NCBI GenBank assembly: GCA_013350335.1
Contig: CM023532.1
Location: forward strand, 89,593,383 to 89,657,382
Reading direction: 5' to 3'
DNA from: Chimonanthus salicifolius
Lineage: Eukaryota; Streptophyta; Magnoliopsida; Laurales; Calycanthaceae
Length of the DNA stretch: 64,000 bases
This document shows positions 46,101 through 55,947 of the stretch, piece after piece. The translations under genes and the position numbers were made by a program. Numbering within the stretch: position 1 is the stretch's first letter; each line of letters begins with the position of its first letter. Under the pieces are notes generated by a model. That model was not told the DNA's origin, searched no databases, and saw nothing but the letters and a program-made list of their open reading frames with translations.

Positions 46101-46732
46101 ACTCACTGATTTACAGTCCCATGGGTTTCCATTTTGACTCACCCAACTCAAGGTATTTTTATTCCAACCCAACTCATCACATTTAATGTTTTTCATTCAA
46201 TGCACATGAGTTGACTCATAACTTGATTTAATTTCAACTCACCTCAGTCCCACTAAACTGATTTAACTCGTGTTTTAGCTCCCTTGAGGGTTCACACGGT
46301 CAACAATAGTCAACTCGACCCGTTGGGTCCACTTTTAGCTCCTTGACCCATTTTTGACTCCATGACCCAATTATGGGTACTTTGGTCATTTGTAATCGGT
46401 TTTTGCATATGGGTCAGGCCTACCCATTTCTTCTCTACTTGATTTCCAATCAAATAAGCTTAACCCCATTTAATTTAAATTCACAAAACGATCAAATCAT
46501 CCATTTTGACCCGATGGGTCCCATTTGGGCCCTTTGACCCATTTAGCCATTTTTGACCCAAATGATGAAAATTACCCAACCAATCAAACTTAACATTCAT
46601 AATATGCTCATATGATTTTAATTTGAGCAATGGGCCCCACTATTTCCTTTCTTAACATCACAAAATAATTAATTTAACAACTCAGGGGCATTTTGGTAAT
46701 TTTCCATTTCATTGAAAAATTGGGGTGTTACA
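43153..46732 (-). repeat. 3' LTR of element B
   Basis: Plus reading TGTAATGCCCCGCCC to GGGGTGTTACA. Contains a 107-bp tandem (from about 43790, with CACTTGACGTGC...GCACCGACAAGG hairpins), RY-like ATGCATGAGATG near 44037, GGTAGGAAACCTAC near 44157, and a tandem of about 185 bp (44735-45235), each unit holding one GGTTCGGCCCTCCATGGTGG palindrome. The donor-like GGTAAGT is the complement of 45658-45664. Confidence 0.9.
43618..45663 (-). other. Putative LTR-resident intron, element B 3' LTR
   Basis: On minus, GTAAGT at 45663 after GGAAAGTG; the 3' end is TTCTATCCTCAG at 43618, preceded by ATCTAACG. About 2.05 kb. The same coordinates relative to the LTR occur in the 5' LTR. Confidence 0.45.
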
Positions 46733-46794
46733 ATATAACGTTCTTTTTAGAATTTTCGCCCGAAAATCGAGTGAAGTAGGGTTCTCAAATTAAA

Positions 46795-47130
46795 TTACAC
46801 AAATAATTCGGGGTGAGCTGTTCTCATCTCCGACTCAAGTTCCCACGTGGCCTCTTCATCACCATGACGGTCCCATACCTCCTTTACGAACTGAATCGCT
46901 CTGTTTCGCAACACCCTTTGTTCGGTCTCCACTATCCTGACCGGCTTCTCGACGTACGTCACGTCGCTTTGTACTTCAATATCTTGAACATTTAAAACAT
47001 GGGACGGATCCGGATTGTATTTCCTTAGCATCGACACGTGGAACACATCGTGTAGAGCTGCTAATTGTGATGGGAGTGCTATCTGATAAGCCACATCCCC
47101 CACTCTTCTCATGATGGAAAACGGTCCCAC
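46795..47130 (-). pseudogene. pol: Integrase C-terminus and chromodomain of element B
   Basis: A 111-codon frame reading [60 protein letters not shown] and the chromodomain-like end EEATWELESEMRTAHPELFV with a stop. It is the true continuation of pol, shifted by one base at 47146-47149 (an A-run longer by one on the minus strand than in F and D). The domain itself is intact and is the best copy of the chromodomain end here. Confidence 0.85.
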
Positions 47131-47144
47131 AAATCTTGGTGACA

Positions 47145-49447
47145 GTTTTCCCTTTCTTTCCGAACCTCATATGTCCCTTCCGTGGCGAGACCTTTAGAAA
47201 TACCAAGTCTCCCACTTCAAATTCCAAAAACCGTCTCCTTTTATCAGCATAACTCTTCTGCCGACTCTGTGCAGTCAGTAGGTGTTGACGTATCAACTTT
47301 ATTTGCGCAGCAGTCTCCGCGACTAGTTCTGATCCGATCAATGCAGGCTCTCCAGCCTTTGTCCAACATACCGGCGACCTACACGGTCTACCACATAAAG
47401 CCTCATAAGGAGCCATTTGAAGGCTTGCCTGATAGCTGTTATTATAGGAGAACTCCACCGGTGGTAAATGGTCCTCCCATCCTCCTTTGAAATCTAACAT
47501 ACATGCTCTTAGCATGTCTTCCAATGTTTGTATCGTCCTTTCTGACTGTCCATCAGTCTGTGGATGGAAAGTGGTGCTAGTCAATAAGTCTGTCCCCATG
47601 GTTGACTGCATGCTTTGCCATACCCTGCCGGTAAAACGGCCATCTCTGTCCGATACTATTGTTCGAGGAATGCCATGTAGTCGAATGATTTCTTTAATAT
47701 ACCGCCGACCCAACGTTTCAGATGAATCCGTCATCTTGATAGGAATGAAATGTGCGGATTTGGTCAGTCGGTCGACTACGACCCATATAGCGTCATTGCC
47801 CCTTGAAGACCTTGGCAACCCCGATACAAAGTCCATAGAAATGTGTTCCCATTTCCATTCTGGCACTGCTAAGGGTTTGAGCAACCCAGGTGGCTTTTGG
47901 TGTTCAGTCTTTACTTGCTGACAAGTTAGACAATGTGCCACGAATTCTGCCACATCCCTTTTTAGTCCATGCCACCAATAATGCCTCTTTAAGTCATGGT
48001 ACATTTTGGTGCTGCCCAGATGGATAGAGAGCTTGGACTGGTGTGCCTCAATCAGTAGCTCTTTCCTGCAACTCTTTGGCACATAAGTTCTTCCCCGGAA
48101 TACAAGACCCTGTCCTGGTCGTAATTCCCATTCTGGTACAACGGTGCCAGTAGACATCCTGGCCCAAATGTCCTCCACTTCCGTATCTGTTCTTTGTTCT
48201 TGTTCAATCTTACTGACTATATTGGACCGTATGATCAAATTATACATACTTCCACGGTTGTTGATATGAAGATTGAACTCTCGAATGGTGTACAAAATCT
48301 CCCATTCCGTTCTGATCAAGCATGCGACCGATGCATGAGATAGGCGGCTAAGAGCATCCGCCACCTTGTTCGCCTTGCCTGGATGGTATCGAAGCTCGAA
48401 TTCATAATCCGCCAGATACTCCATCCATCTACGCTGCCTTAGATTGAGCTCCTTCTGATCAAATAAATATTTTAAACTCTTGTGATCAGAAAATACCTCA
48501 AATTTTTCTCCGTACAGGTAGTGTCTCCAGCTTTTGAGAGCGAAGACCACTGCAGCTAGCTCCAGGTCATGTGTGGGATAAAGACGTTCATGTATTTTTA
48601 ACTGTCTTGACCCATATGCCACCACATGATGACCTTGCATGAGTGAACACCCTAGTCCTTCTCCTGAAGCATCGCATTGTACTTCATAACCTTTCCCCTT
48701 TTCCGGCAAAACTAAAACAGGAGCTCTTGTAAGTTTTTCTTTCAGCATTTCAAATCTCCGGTTACACTGATCTGTCCACTCATACTTGACTCCTTTCTGA
48801 GTAAGTCGAGTCAACGGAGACGCTATCTTGGAAAAGTCCATGATAAATTTCCGATAATAACCCGCCAGCCCTAAGAAACTGCGGATCTCGGTCACATTCT
48901 TTGGCGCTTTCCATTCACTTACTGCCGCCACTTTTGCTGGATCCACGGCTATACCGTTTTCGGTTATGACATGTCCCAAGAAATTGACCTCGGATAACCA
49001 GAATTCACATTTACTGGCCTTGGCATATAGCTTATTCTGCCTCAACGTATTCAAGACTATACGTAAATGCTCTGTATGTTCCTCCTGACTCTTAGAATAG
49101 ATCAGGATATCATCAATGAATACAATTACAAATTGATCTAAATAGGGACGGAAGATTCTGTTCATCAAATCTATGAACACTGCCGGCGCATTCGTGAGTC
49201 CAAATGGCATGACCACGAACTCAAACAGTCCATACCGCGTCCGAAAAGTTGTCTTTTCTATATCTTCCTCCCTAACTCGAATTTGATGATAACCAGACAT
49301 CAAATCGATCTTTGAAAAATGGCTTGAACCCCTCAATTGATCGAATAAATCATCGATCCTGGGTAGAGGGTACTTGTGCCGGACTGTTAGCTGATTCAAC
49401 TTCCGGTAGTCCACACACATCCGTAGTGAACCGTCCTTCTTCTTCAC
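47145..49447 (-). pseudogene. pol: RT, RNase H and integrase of element B
   Basis: One open frame of about 770 meaningful codons. Counting from 49447: [11 protein letters not shown] (12-20), KIDLMSG (first Asp, 48), [18 protein letters not shown] (110-118); RNase H CDASGEG (Asp 258), DLELAAVVF (Glu 295), FSDHKSL (Asp 320), VADALS (Asp 363); integrase zinc site His 468, His 475, Cys 505, Cys 508; catalytic Asp 538 (SMDFV), Asp 599 (IVSDRD), Glu 635 (GQSERT), the last two 35 residues apart. All catalytic residues are present. The frame is lost at 47146-47149, before GPF/Y, and upstream by TAG at 49517-49519. So only two small lesions break an otherwise well preserved pol. Confidence 0.9.
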
Positions 49448-49516
49448 AAATAGTACTGGTGCTCCCCATGCTGAGGTACTGCTCCGGATGCAACCCAGCC
49501 TAAGCAGTTCATCAAT

Positions 49517-49942
49517 CTACTTCTTTAGCTCCGGCATCTCTGTTGGTGCCATCCGATAGTGTGGTAACGACACTGGTACTGGGCCAGGGTACAACTTGAT
49601 CTCGAAGTTAATCTCCCTCATAGGTGGTAAACCAGGGAGTTCCTTTGGAAGTACATCCGCAAATTCTTGTACAATTGCCGGAAGTTCAGTAACTGGAGCT
49701 TTGTTTATGGTGATATTATTCAATACCACGTGGTTTAACCCTTCCCGCAATCCACTTTGTTTATCTGCACGGACTACGTATTGCTTGCCCTCGGGTGACA
49801 TAAATGTCACTCTTCGACGATAACAGTTGATGTTGGCATGAAACTTAGCCAACCAATCCATGCCGAAAATTATATCATACTTTGTCATGTCGAGTACTAG
49901 ATACTTGAACTCAAATCTGAGTCCAGCTAGTTCAGTATTCAC
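49517..49942 (-). pseudogene. pol: Protease end and RT start of element B
   Basis: Same frame as the following RT, separated by a TAG at 49517-49519 (ELKK then IDELL). Reads [50 protein letters not shown] and [16 protein letters not shown], the region between protease and RT. The protease active site (DSGA in D and F) is not present upstream; similarity stops near 49945. Confidence 0.85.
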
Positions 49943-51382
49943 TAGACTCTTAACTTTTCTACTAAGTACATCTTCCCTTGAACATGAGTCTCTATGTGAC
50001 TAACAACCTTTATTCAAAAACTTCTACGATGTTGAGTATCTCTCAATACCAACTTTCCTTAAAACGTGGGATGAAAATCAAAACATGACCCAATCATTAA
50101 GGCAATATGTCATCTATGAGACCAACAGGTCCATCATAGTACTAACATGTCTACCATGATATCGATACCTGACATCAAGTCGCAACACCATGGGAACCAT
50201 TATCATGGTTATACACAACTATCTCTGGTATCTCTCTGTCCATGAGTATCCTTTATGTATGATTAATAACTATCCATGAAATAACCCACCTATGGGTATA
50301 ATCCATTCATGGAAATCATCCATCCTTGGTATCACTCTGTCCATGAGTAACCTTTATGTATGATTAATAACTATCCATGAAATAACCCACCTATGGGTAT
50401 AATCCATTCATGGAAAACATCCATCCTTGGTATCACTCTGTCCATGAGTATCCTTTATCCATGATTAATATCTATCCATGAAATAACCCCCCTATGGGTA
50501 TAATCCATTCATGGAAAACATCCATCCTTGGTATCACTCTGTCCATGAGTATCCTTTATGTATGATTAATAACTATCCATGAAATAACCCACCTATGGGT
50601 ATAATCCATTCATGGAAAACATCCATCCTTGGTATCACTCTGTCCATGAGTATCCTTTATCCATGATTAATATCCGTAGGAATAACATTCAAATGAATCA
50701 CTATAAGACTGTGGTAACCATATCAAATCACAACGCTATCCCGACCCCTTGTAAGACTTAAGGTTCATGACTTACCAAGCAGAAGACCCATGTTCAACGT
50801 GATCCGGTCTACCTCGCCCTGCATCCCTTCACCTCATAGGTGATTCAGTCAAGCTCTAAACCGGTCGCTCCGCGTCTAACGAAGCTAGTACCACCCCCAC
50901 TGGGTAAAATAGTACCTAGCTCTGTGTATTCCAGCACATCTAGTGTGCCAAACAGCCGTGAGAGCGCCCTCCAGCGCGTAGCATGCGAGGGACCCACTCC
51001 TCAATGGTAGCCCTACGGGACCAAGTCTCCGTATTTCGTATCAAGGTTCCCACAGCCTCCTAGCTACTCAAAGCCATACTCATGAAGTTTATATTCTTAT
51101 CTCATCAATACCATGTGAGGGACGCACCCATACCACATCTCAATCATCAACATCACGTGAGGGACGCACCCATACCAGGTCTCAATGTAATCAAGTGACC
51201 TCGTCACCTATATCTTAGTGCCAAAAATCCTCTTAGAATCATAACATCGCATACTTTATATAAATTCAAACTTCAACTTTGTACAAAGGTGGGTAGGGTG
51301 AAACAAAAACCCTATGTATAACAAAATATGCACCCTTACAAAATAATCCTCTTTTTAATACCCCTTCATATTACTTCCTAGC
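49943..51382 (-). other. Non-coding block of element B where gag and protease are expected
   Basis: No protein similarity in any frame. On the minus strand, after the aORF: a short stretch shared with element A (to about 51230), then sequence shared with element C, including two nearly identical copies of a GGTATGGGTGCGTCCCTCAC segment (51100-51190), a block with GCGCTGGAGGGCGCTCTCAC, and the 101-bp tandem. It replaces gag and the protease start. A structured RNA or a remnant of non-autonomous element design are both possible. Confidence 0.7.
50220..50680 (-). repeat. 101-bp tandem repeat in element B
   Basis: Units start near 50220, 50321, 50422, 50523 and 50624 (the last partial), exactly 101 bp apart. 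Each has CTTGGTATCACTCTGTCCAT, TATGATTAATAACTATCCATG and CACCTATGGGTATAATCC. Identity between units is very high, indicating recent expansion. Repeated CCATGAGT/CCATGAAA/TTCATGG parts are imperfectly self-complementary. Confidence 0.9.
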
Positions 51383-51919
51383 CTAGTCTTCCGTAGAAGA
51401 CTCCTCATCAAAAGCAAACTTGAAACGGTTATCAGGACACGTCATCGCCGTGTGCCCCAATACTTCACATGTTGTGCAGGGTATTAATCCAGGTCCTCCG
51501 ATATATGGACAATTAGTCCTCGCCTCACCATGTCCATGCAGTCCACAGGACGGGCAGACAACACTTAGCGGGTGAGGACAATAACGGCAGTGATGCCCAT
51601 CTTGATTGCACAGTTCACATGTGTCATAGGGATCTATCTCCCCAAGTGATTCCAATATAATAGGTACACCAGCCATGAGATCCTCCAGTAAATGTGCTAG
51701 ATCATCCTCCTCTTCCTCAGGAGGTTCCACCATCTCAAGAATGTCATCCATCAGATCCTCTGGAAGAGGCGCTAAGTCCACATCAGCTTCTTCAGGAGGT
51801 CCCTCCTGAAGATCCACATTAACTTCCATACTAATACTGTCGGAAGTTGATACCAAATCTACCGGACAACTTGGTGTCTCTTTATCCCATAAGTCAGTGT
51901 ATTCTTCGTTGCTTGACAT
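51383..51919 (-). CDS. Additional sense ORF (aORF) with three zinc knuckles, copy in element B
   Basis: 178 codons, ATG at 51917-51919, same length and ends as the copy in element A. Residues 1-98 acidic (PPEEADVD, EPPEEEEDD); knuckles 101-114 CELCNQDGHHCRYC, 122-137 (C122, C125, H130, C137) and 148-161 CTTCEVLGHTAMTC; acidic tail DEESSTED. About 27 residues differ from the A copy, but all twelve metal ligands are kept and no indel occurred. It lies first after the primer site and leader, so it would be the first ORF of the genomic RNA. Function unknown; nucleic-acid binding is the reasonable guess. Confidence 0.82.
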   Translation of the reverse strand: MSSNEEYTDLWDKETPSCPVDLVSTSDSISMEVNVDLQEGPPEEADVDLAPLPEDLMDDILEMVEPPEEEEDDLAHLLEDLMAGVPIILESLGEIDPYDTCELCNQDGHHCRYCPHPLSVVCPSCGLHGHGEARTNCPYIGGPGLIPCTTCEVLGHTAMTCPDNRFKFAFDEESSTED

Positions 51920-52351
51920 ATCTGTGCCACATTATTTCAAACACAAAAATTTTCAACAATAATTCTAAATAAACCACACTTGGTTTCCAGGAAATTTGAT
52001 CATGCATTATATCATGTACTTTGTTTGGGGAAGATTACCAAATCATCACTCTTTGTGTTCTTTTGTTTCAGGGGAAATCTCTAATTTCCTATTGTTTGTT
52101 TCTCAGTGTGGGAGTTTCAGGGAAGTACATCCTACTTTGCTATGTTTGATATGTCCAGTTATGATGACTGTACTTTACTTTACTATCTTTCATTGTCGTT
52201 CTCAGATAGATTGTTCAGTCCGAGTCACTCGAAGTAAATTAATCCGGCCCCCAGTCAGCGGACTTTGAAGAGTCAGTCAGTTGGGATTCTTATCCGTCAG
52301 TAAGACATGAAACCGTCTTAATCTTACTTCGATGATTCAACTCCCCGTTTC
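51920..52351 (-). other. 5' leader of element B
   Basis: Non-coding and closely similar to the element A leader, and in its first 250 bp to that of F. Includes CAGTAAGACATG, CGAAGTAAATTAATCC and GTCAGTTGGGATTCTTA boxes. Confidence 0.6.
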
Positions 52352-52363
52352 GCTCTGATACCA
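52352..52363 (-). other. Primer binding site of element B
   Basis: Minus strand TGGTATCAGAGC, an exact initiator Met-tRNA type site, two bases from the LTR end at 52366. Confidence 0.9.
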
Positions 52364-52818
52364 ACTGTAACGCCCCGCCCTTTCCGAGAATTTCAGAGTC
52401 TAATTTTTTTTTTAAAGTTATAATAAAACATCGAAAGAGAGCGGGCGGCGTCACGACGCGAGTTAAGTTCAGACTACCCAAGTCTGAACCTTAACTGGCC
52501 ACCCATGTGTACATGGATTAGACCATGATTACGAATCACACATGGAACTAACATCAACATGCGGAATAACCTAGATTAATTGCGGAATAGAAAGACCAGA
52601 TAGCAAGTAACAGTCTTAAACATTATTTAACATAGATCAACCATCCAAATGTTATCAACCTAGTCAAACCATAGCAAGTAGTGAATTATTACATGTCCCA
52701 CAAAGTATTCAAAAGACAGTAATATAAAGTAGTTCAGTCCTTCATTCAAGCACTTACGCTTGGCTCCCCTCCCAGTCAACGACCTTTCCTTTCCCTTTGC
52801 TTGTACCTGCGATCTCCT

Positions 52819-54875
52819 CTGAGGATAGAATTAGGGCGTTAGATCAACGCGCCCAGTAGGTTCCCAAATCAAGGCTACCACATGTTAGCATATAAAACAT
52901 GCATATATATCATATTACATGATCATTAAAACCAGGTAAAACAATGCTATGAAATATGCACATGCAATGGGCATCCCCCATTATGTACTTTCATAGCCAT
53001 CACTTGACGTGCCTTGCACCGACAAGGTAAATTACAACACACTTTCATCTCTTCTATAAAATATGTACATGCAATGAGCAACCCCCATCATGTACATTCG
53101 TAGCCATCACTTGACGTGCGTTGCACCGACAAGGTAAATTACAACACACTTTCATCTCTTCTATAAAATATGTACATGCAATGAGCAACCCCCATCATGT
53201 ACATTCGTAGCCATCACTGTAGAACTTCATTCATTATCCCATGACTATGCATGAGATGCCAATGCCTGTATGCCATTTGTTAATGCATAATATATCATTT
53301 GAAACACGTATATTAAAACAAGAGTATCATAAGAAAAACTGGGTAAAAACCGTGGTTACAAGTAGGTAGGAAACCTACTGAAGAATCACTTCAGCGTCCG
53401 TTCTTTCTTAGGCTTTAACCAGTCACGACTCATTCGTCGTTCAACTTTCTGTACCTTATTATGCAACAATAAGTAAATCATAATCTTATTTACATGTCCA
53501 TTCACATATGAGACCTAAAACATCTTATAAGTCCTTTTGATCAATCTCTTCATTTGGCTTGTATTCACAGATTTGCCATTGCCACCAATACCTTGATTAA
53601 ATTCTACAACCTTAACCGTAACCTTAACATGGTTCAGCCATGTTTTGGCCGACCAAATCAGCAAACATAATTCCATTTTTAATCACACCCACATCCATAA
53701 AATGACCCATGCAAACGGTCCATGGGGTTCGGCCATACTCATGGCCGAAACCCTTATGGTTCTTTTACTCAACAATGTCCTTTATTTACATACTAATTGG
53801 CTCTACCCCTTAGCCATATTAAGCCCATGGTTTAGCCATCCCATGGCCAACCCAAAATCAGTAACCTTATCACATAAAAATCTCCCAAAAATAGTCCACA
53901 AAGGTCTATGGTTTCCATGTTTTCCAACATGAAAACCAACCCTCTTTTACATGGGGTTCGGCCCTCCATGTTGGCCGAACCCAATTGCTATGTTTACTGT
54001 TTTTAAACTTCAGATAATAATGTAATAACAGTATATTAAAATCAGGTTTTAACTTTCAAACAAACCATCCAAAACAGTCCATAAAAAGTCTATGGTTTAC
54101 ATGTTTTTCCAACATGAAAACCATCATCCTTTTACATGGGGTTCGGCCCTCCATGGTGGCCGAACCCAATGGTTAAGTTTACTATTTTTACATCTCAGAT
54201 AATAATGTAATAACAGTATATTAAATCAGGTTTTAACTTTCAAACAAACCATTCAAAACAGTCCATAAAAAGTCTATGGTTTACATGTTTTTCCAACATG
54301 AACACCAACATCCTTTTACATAGGGTTCGGCCCTCCATGGTGGCCGAACCCAATGGTTAGGTTTATTGTTTTTAAACCTCAGATAATAATGTAATAACAG
54401 TATATTAAATCAGGTTTTAACTTTCAAACAAACCTCCAAAAATTAGCCCATTTTCATAGGGTTTTAATTTCCAAAACTATCAAAAACAGTCCACAAAATC
54501 CATGGTTTTCCTGTTTCCAAAACATGAAAACCAAGCCATCTCTTACATGGTTTAGACCCTTGTCAAATTCGGCCATAGCATGGCCAAATTATGACATTGA
54601 AATTCATGCTTTCAATCTTTCCAAAGTATGTATCTTAAACCTCTAAAATCAGTCCTATACTTGCATGGTTTAAATCTTACAAAACCATCAAGATTAACCA
54701 TAATATTTCATGGGGTTCGGCCATCCAAAGTGGCTGAACCCTATGTCCATGTTTTCCATCTAATTGGGCATAAAAAAATCATACTTTAACCGTTTGATAG
54801 ATTTGACCATCACATGGCCGAATCATGTCTTATTTTACCCATTTTATTAAACATAAATCAATGGGAAAAACTTAC
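52819..54875 (-). other. Putative LTR-resident intron, element B 5' LTR
   Basis: GTAAGT at 54875 (minus) to CAG at 52819, about 2.06 kb, with ATCTAACGCCCTAATTC before TATCCTCAG. As this is the 5' LTR of the best-preserved element, transcripts from it would be the ones to show splicing. Removal would delete all palindromes from the mRNA leader. Confidence 0.47.
53951..54440 (-). repeat. Tandem of about 185 bp with one palindrome per unit, element B 5' LTR
   Basis: Units with palindromes at about 53951, 54138 and 54321. Each unit carries CAGATAATAATGTAATAACA, ATCAGGTTTTAACTTTC and a GTTTACATGTTTTTCC segment. The 3' LTR has the same tandem at 44735-45235, so the expansion predates this insertion. 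Confidence 0.85.
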
Positions 54876-55947
54876 CACTTTCCTTTGCCTTTTGTTCTTG
54901 ACTTTTAATCCTTGTTTCCTTAACTCCTTGCTGGTTGTATGCTTGAATATTTGGTACCAAAAGCCTCTGCTGTTCCAGCTGAGAACACCAATTGGAGAGA
55001 GGGAGAGAGATGGGATTGTAAGGCTTTCACAATGGTAAAACACGCCCAAAATGGTTGCTTATTGCTTTTGTATTTTCAGCCACCACATCACCATTTACTC
55101 CTCATCAAGCCTTGCACAAACCAATGGGTATTGGGTGCCATCCAAGGCACCCCTTGGCAGCTACCCATGCAGCCATTCAGATTCCCAAGCAACTCACCTC
55201 AAACTATGCATTTCATTTATCATTGATCATGGAACTCACCCCAAACAAGTCCCCAACGTGTGGGACTTGTTTTGGGTGGTTAAAGCTGAGCAAAACTCTT
55301 CCAATTCCCACTTGAACTCACTAATTTACAGTCCCATGGGTTTCCATTTTGACTCACCCAACTCAAGGTATTTTTATTCCAACCCAACTCATCACATTTA
55401 ATGCTTTTCATTCAATGCACATGAGTTGACTCATAACTTGATTTAATTTCAACTCACCTCAGTCCCACTCAACTGATTTAACTCGTGTTTTAGCTCCCTT
55501 GAGGGTTCACACGGTCAACAATAGTCAACTCGACCCGTTGGGTCCACGTTTAGCTCCTTGACCCGTTTTTGACTCCATGACCCAATTATGGGTATTTTGG
55601 TCATTTGTAATCGGTTTTTGCATATGGGTCAGGACTACCCATTTCTTCTCTACTTGATTTCCAATCAAATAAGCTTAACCCCATTAAATTTAAATTCACA
55701 AAACGATCAAATCATCCATTTTGACCCGATGGGTCCCATTTGGGCCCTTTGACCCATTTAGCCATTTTTGACCCAAATGATGAAAATTACCCAACCAATC
55801 AAACTTAACATTCATAATATGCTCATATGATTTTAATTTGAGCAATGGCCCCCACTATTTCCTTTCTTAACATCACAAAATAATTAATTTAACAACTCAG
55901 GGGCATTTTGGTAATTTTCCATTTCATTGAAAAATTGGGGTGTTACA

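Larger units (their letters stand above)
43153..55947 (-). mobile_element. Element B: nearly complete element lacking gag, inside the F 3' LTR
   Basis: 3' LTR 43153-46732, internal 46733-52365, 5' LTR 52366-55947, with perfect target duplication CATAA (43148-43152, 55948-55952). The two 3.58-kb LTRs are very similar, so it is a young insertion. The internal region carries aORF, a non-coding block with a 101-bp tandem repeat, and pol from after the protease active site to the chromodomain. Gag and the protease active site are absent. Pol has one stop and one single-base frameshift. It is the youngest insertion in this nest. Confidence 0.93.
52366..55947 (-). repeat. 5' LTR of element B
   Basis: Plus reading TGTAACGCCCCGCCC to GGGGTGTTACA, 3582 bp. 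Nearly the same as the 3' LTR, including the 107-bp tandem and the tandem of about 185 bp. Terminal hairpin 52462-52495 with arms GTTAAGTTCAGACT and AGTCTGAA-C-CTTAAC; palindromic box near 52833; palindromes near 53722, 53951, 54138, 54321 and 54712; donor-like GGTAAGT complement at 54870-54876. I see no clear TATA box where element A has one. Confidence 0.9.

Noticed and set aside
45700..46186. Overlapping ORFs of 85-116 codons repeated at 54939-55401
   Set aside because: They are identical positions of the two B LTRs, overlap in several frames and show no codon bias.
47182..47921. Plus-strand ORFs of 102 and 144 codons over the integrase
   Set aside because: Antisense shadows of a well-conserved integrase; the same shadows appear over F (59117-59443) and D (29410-29757).
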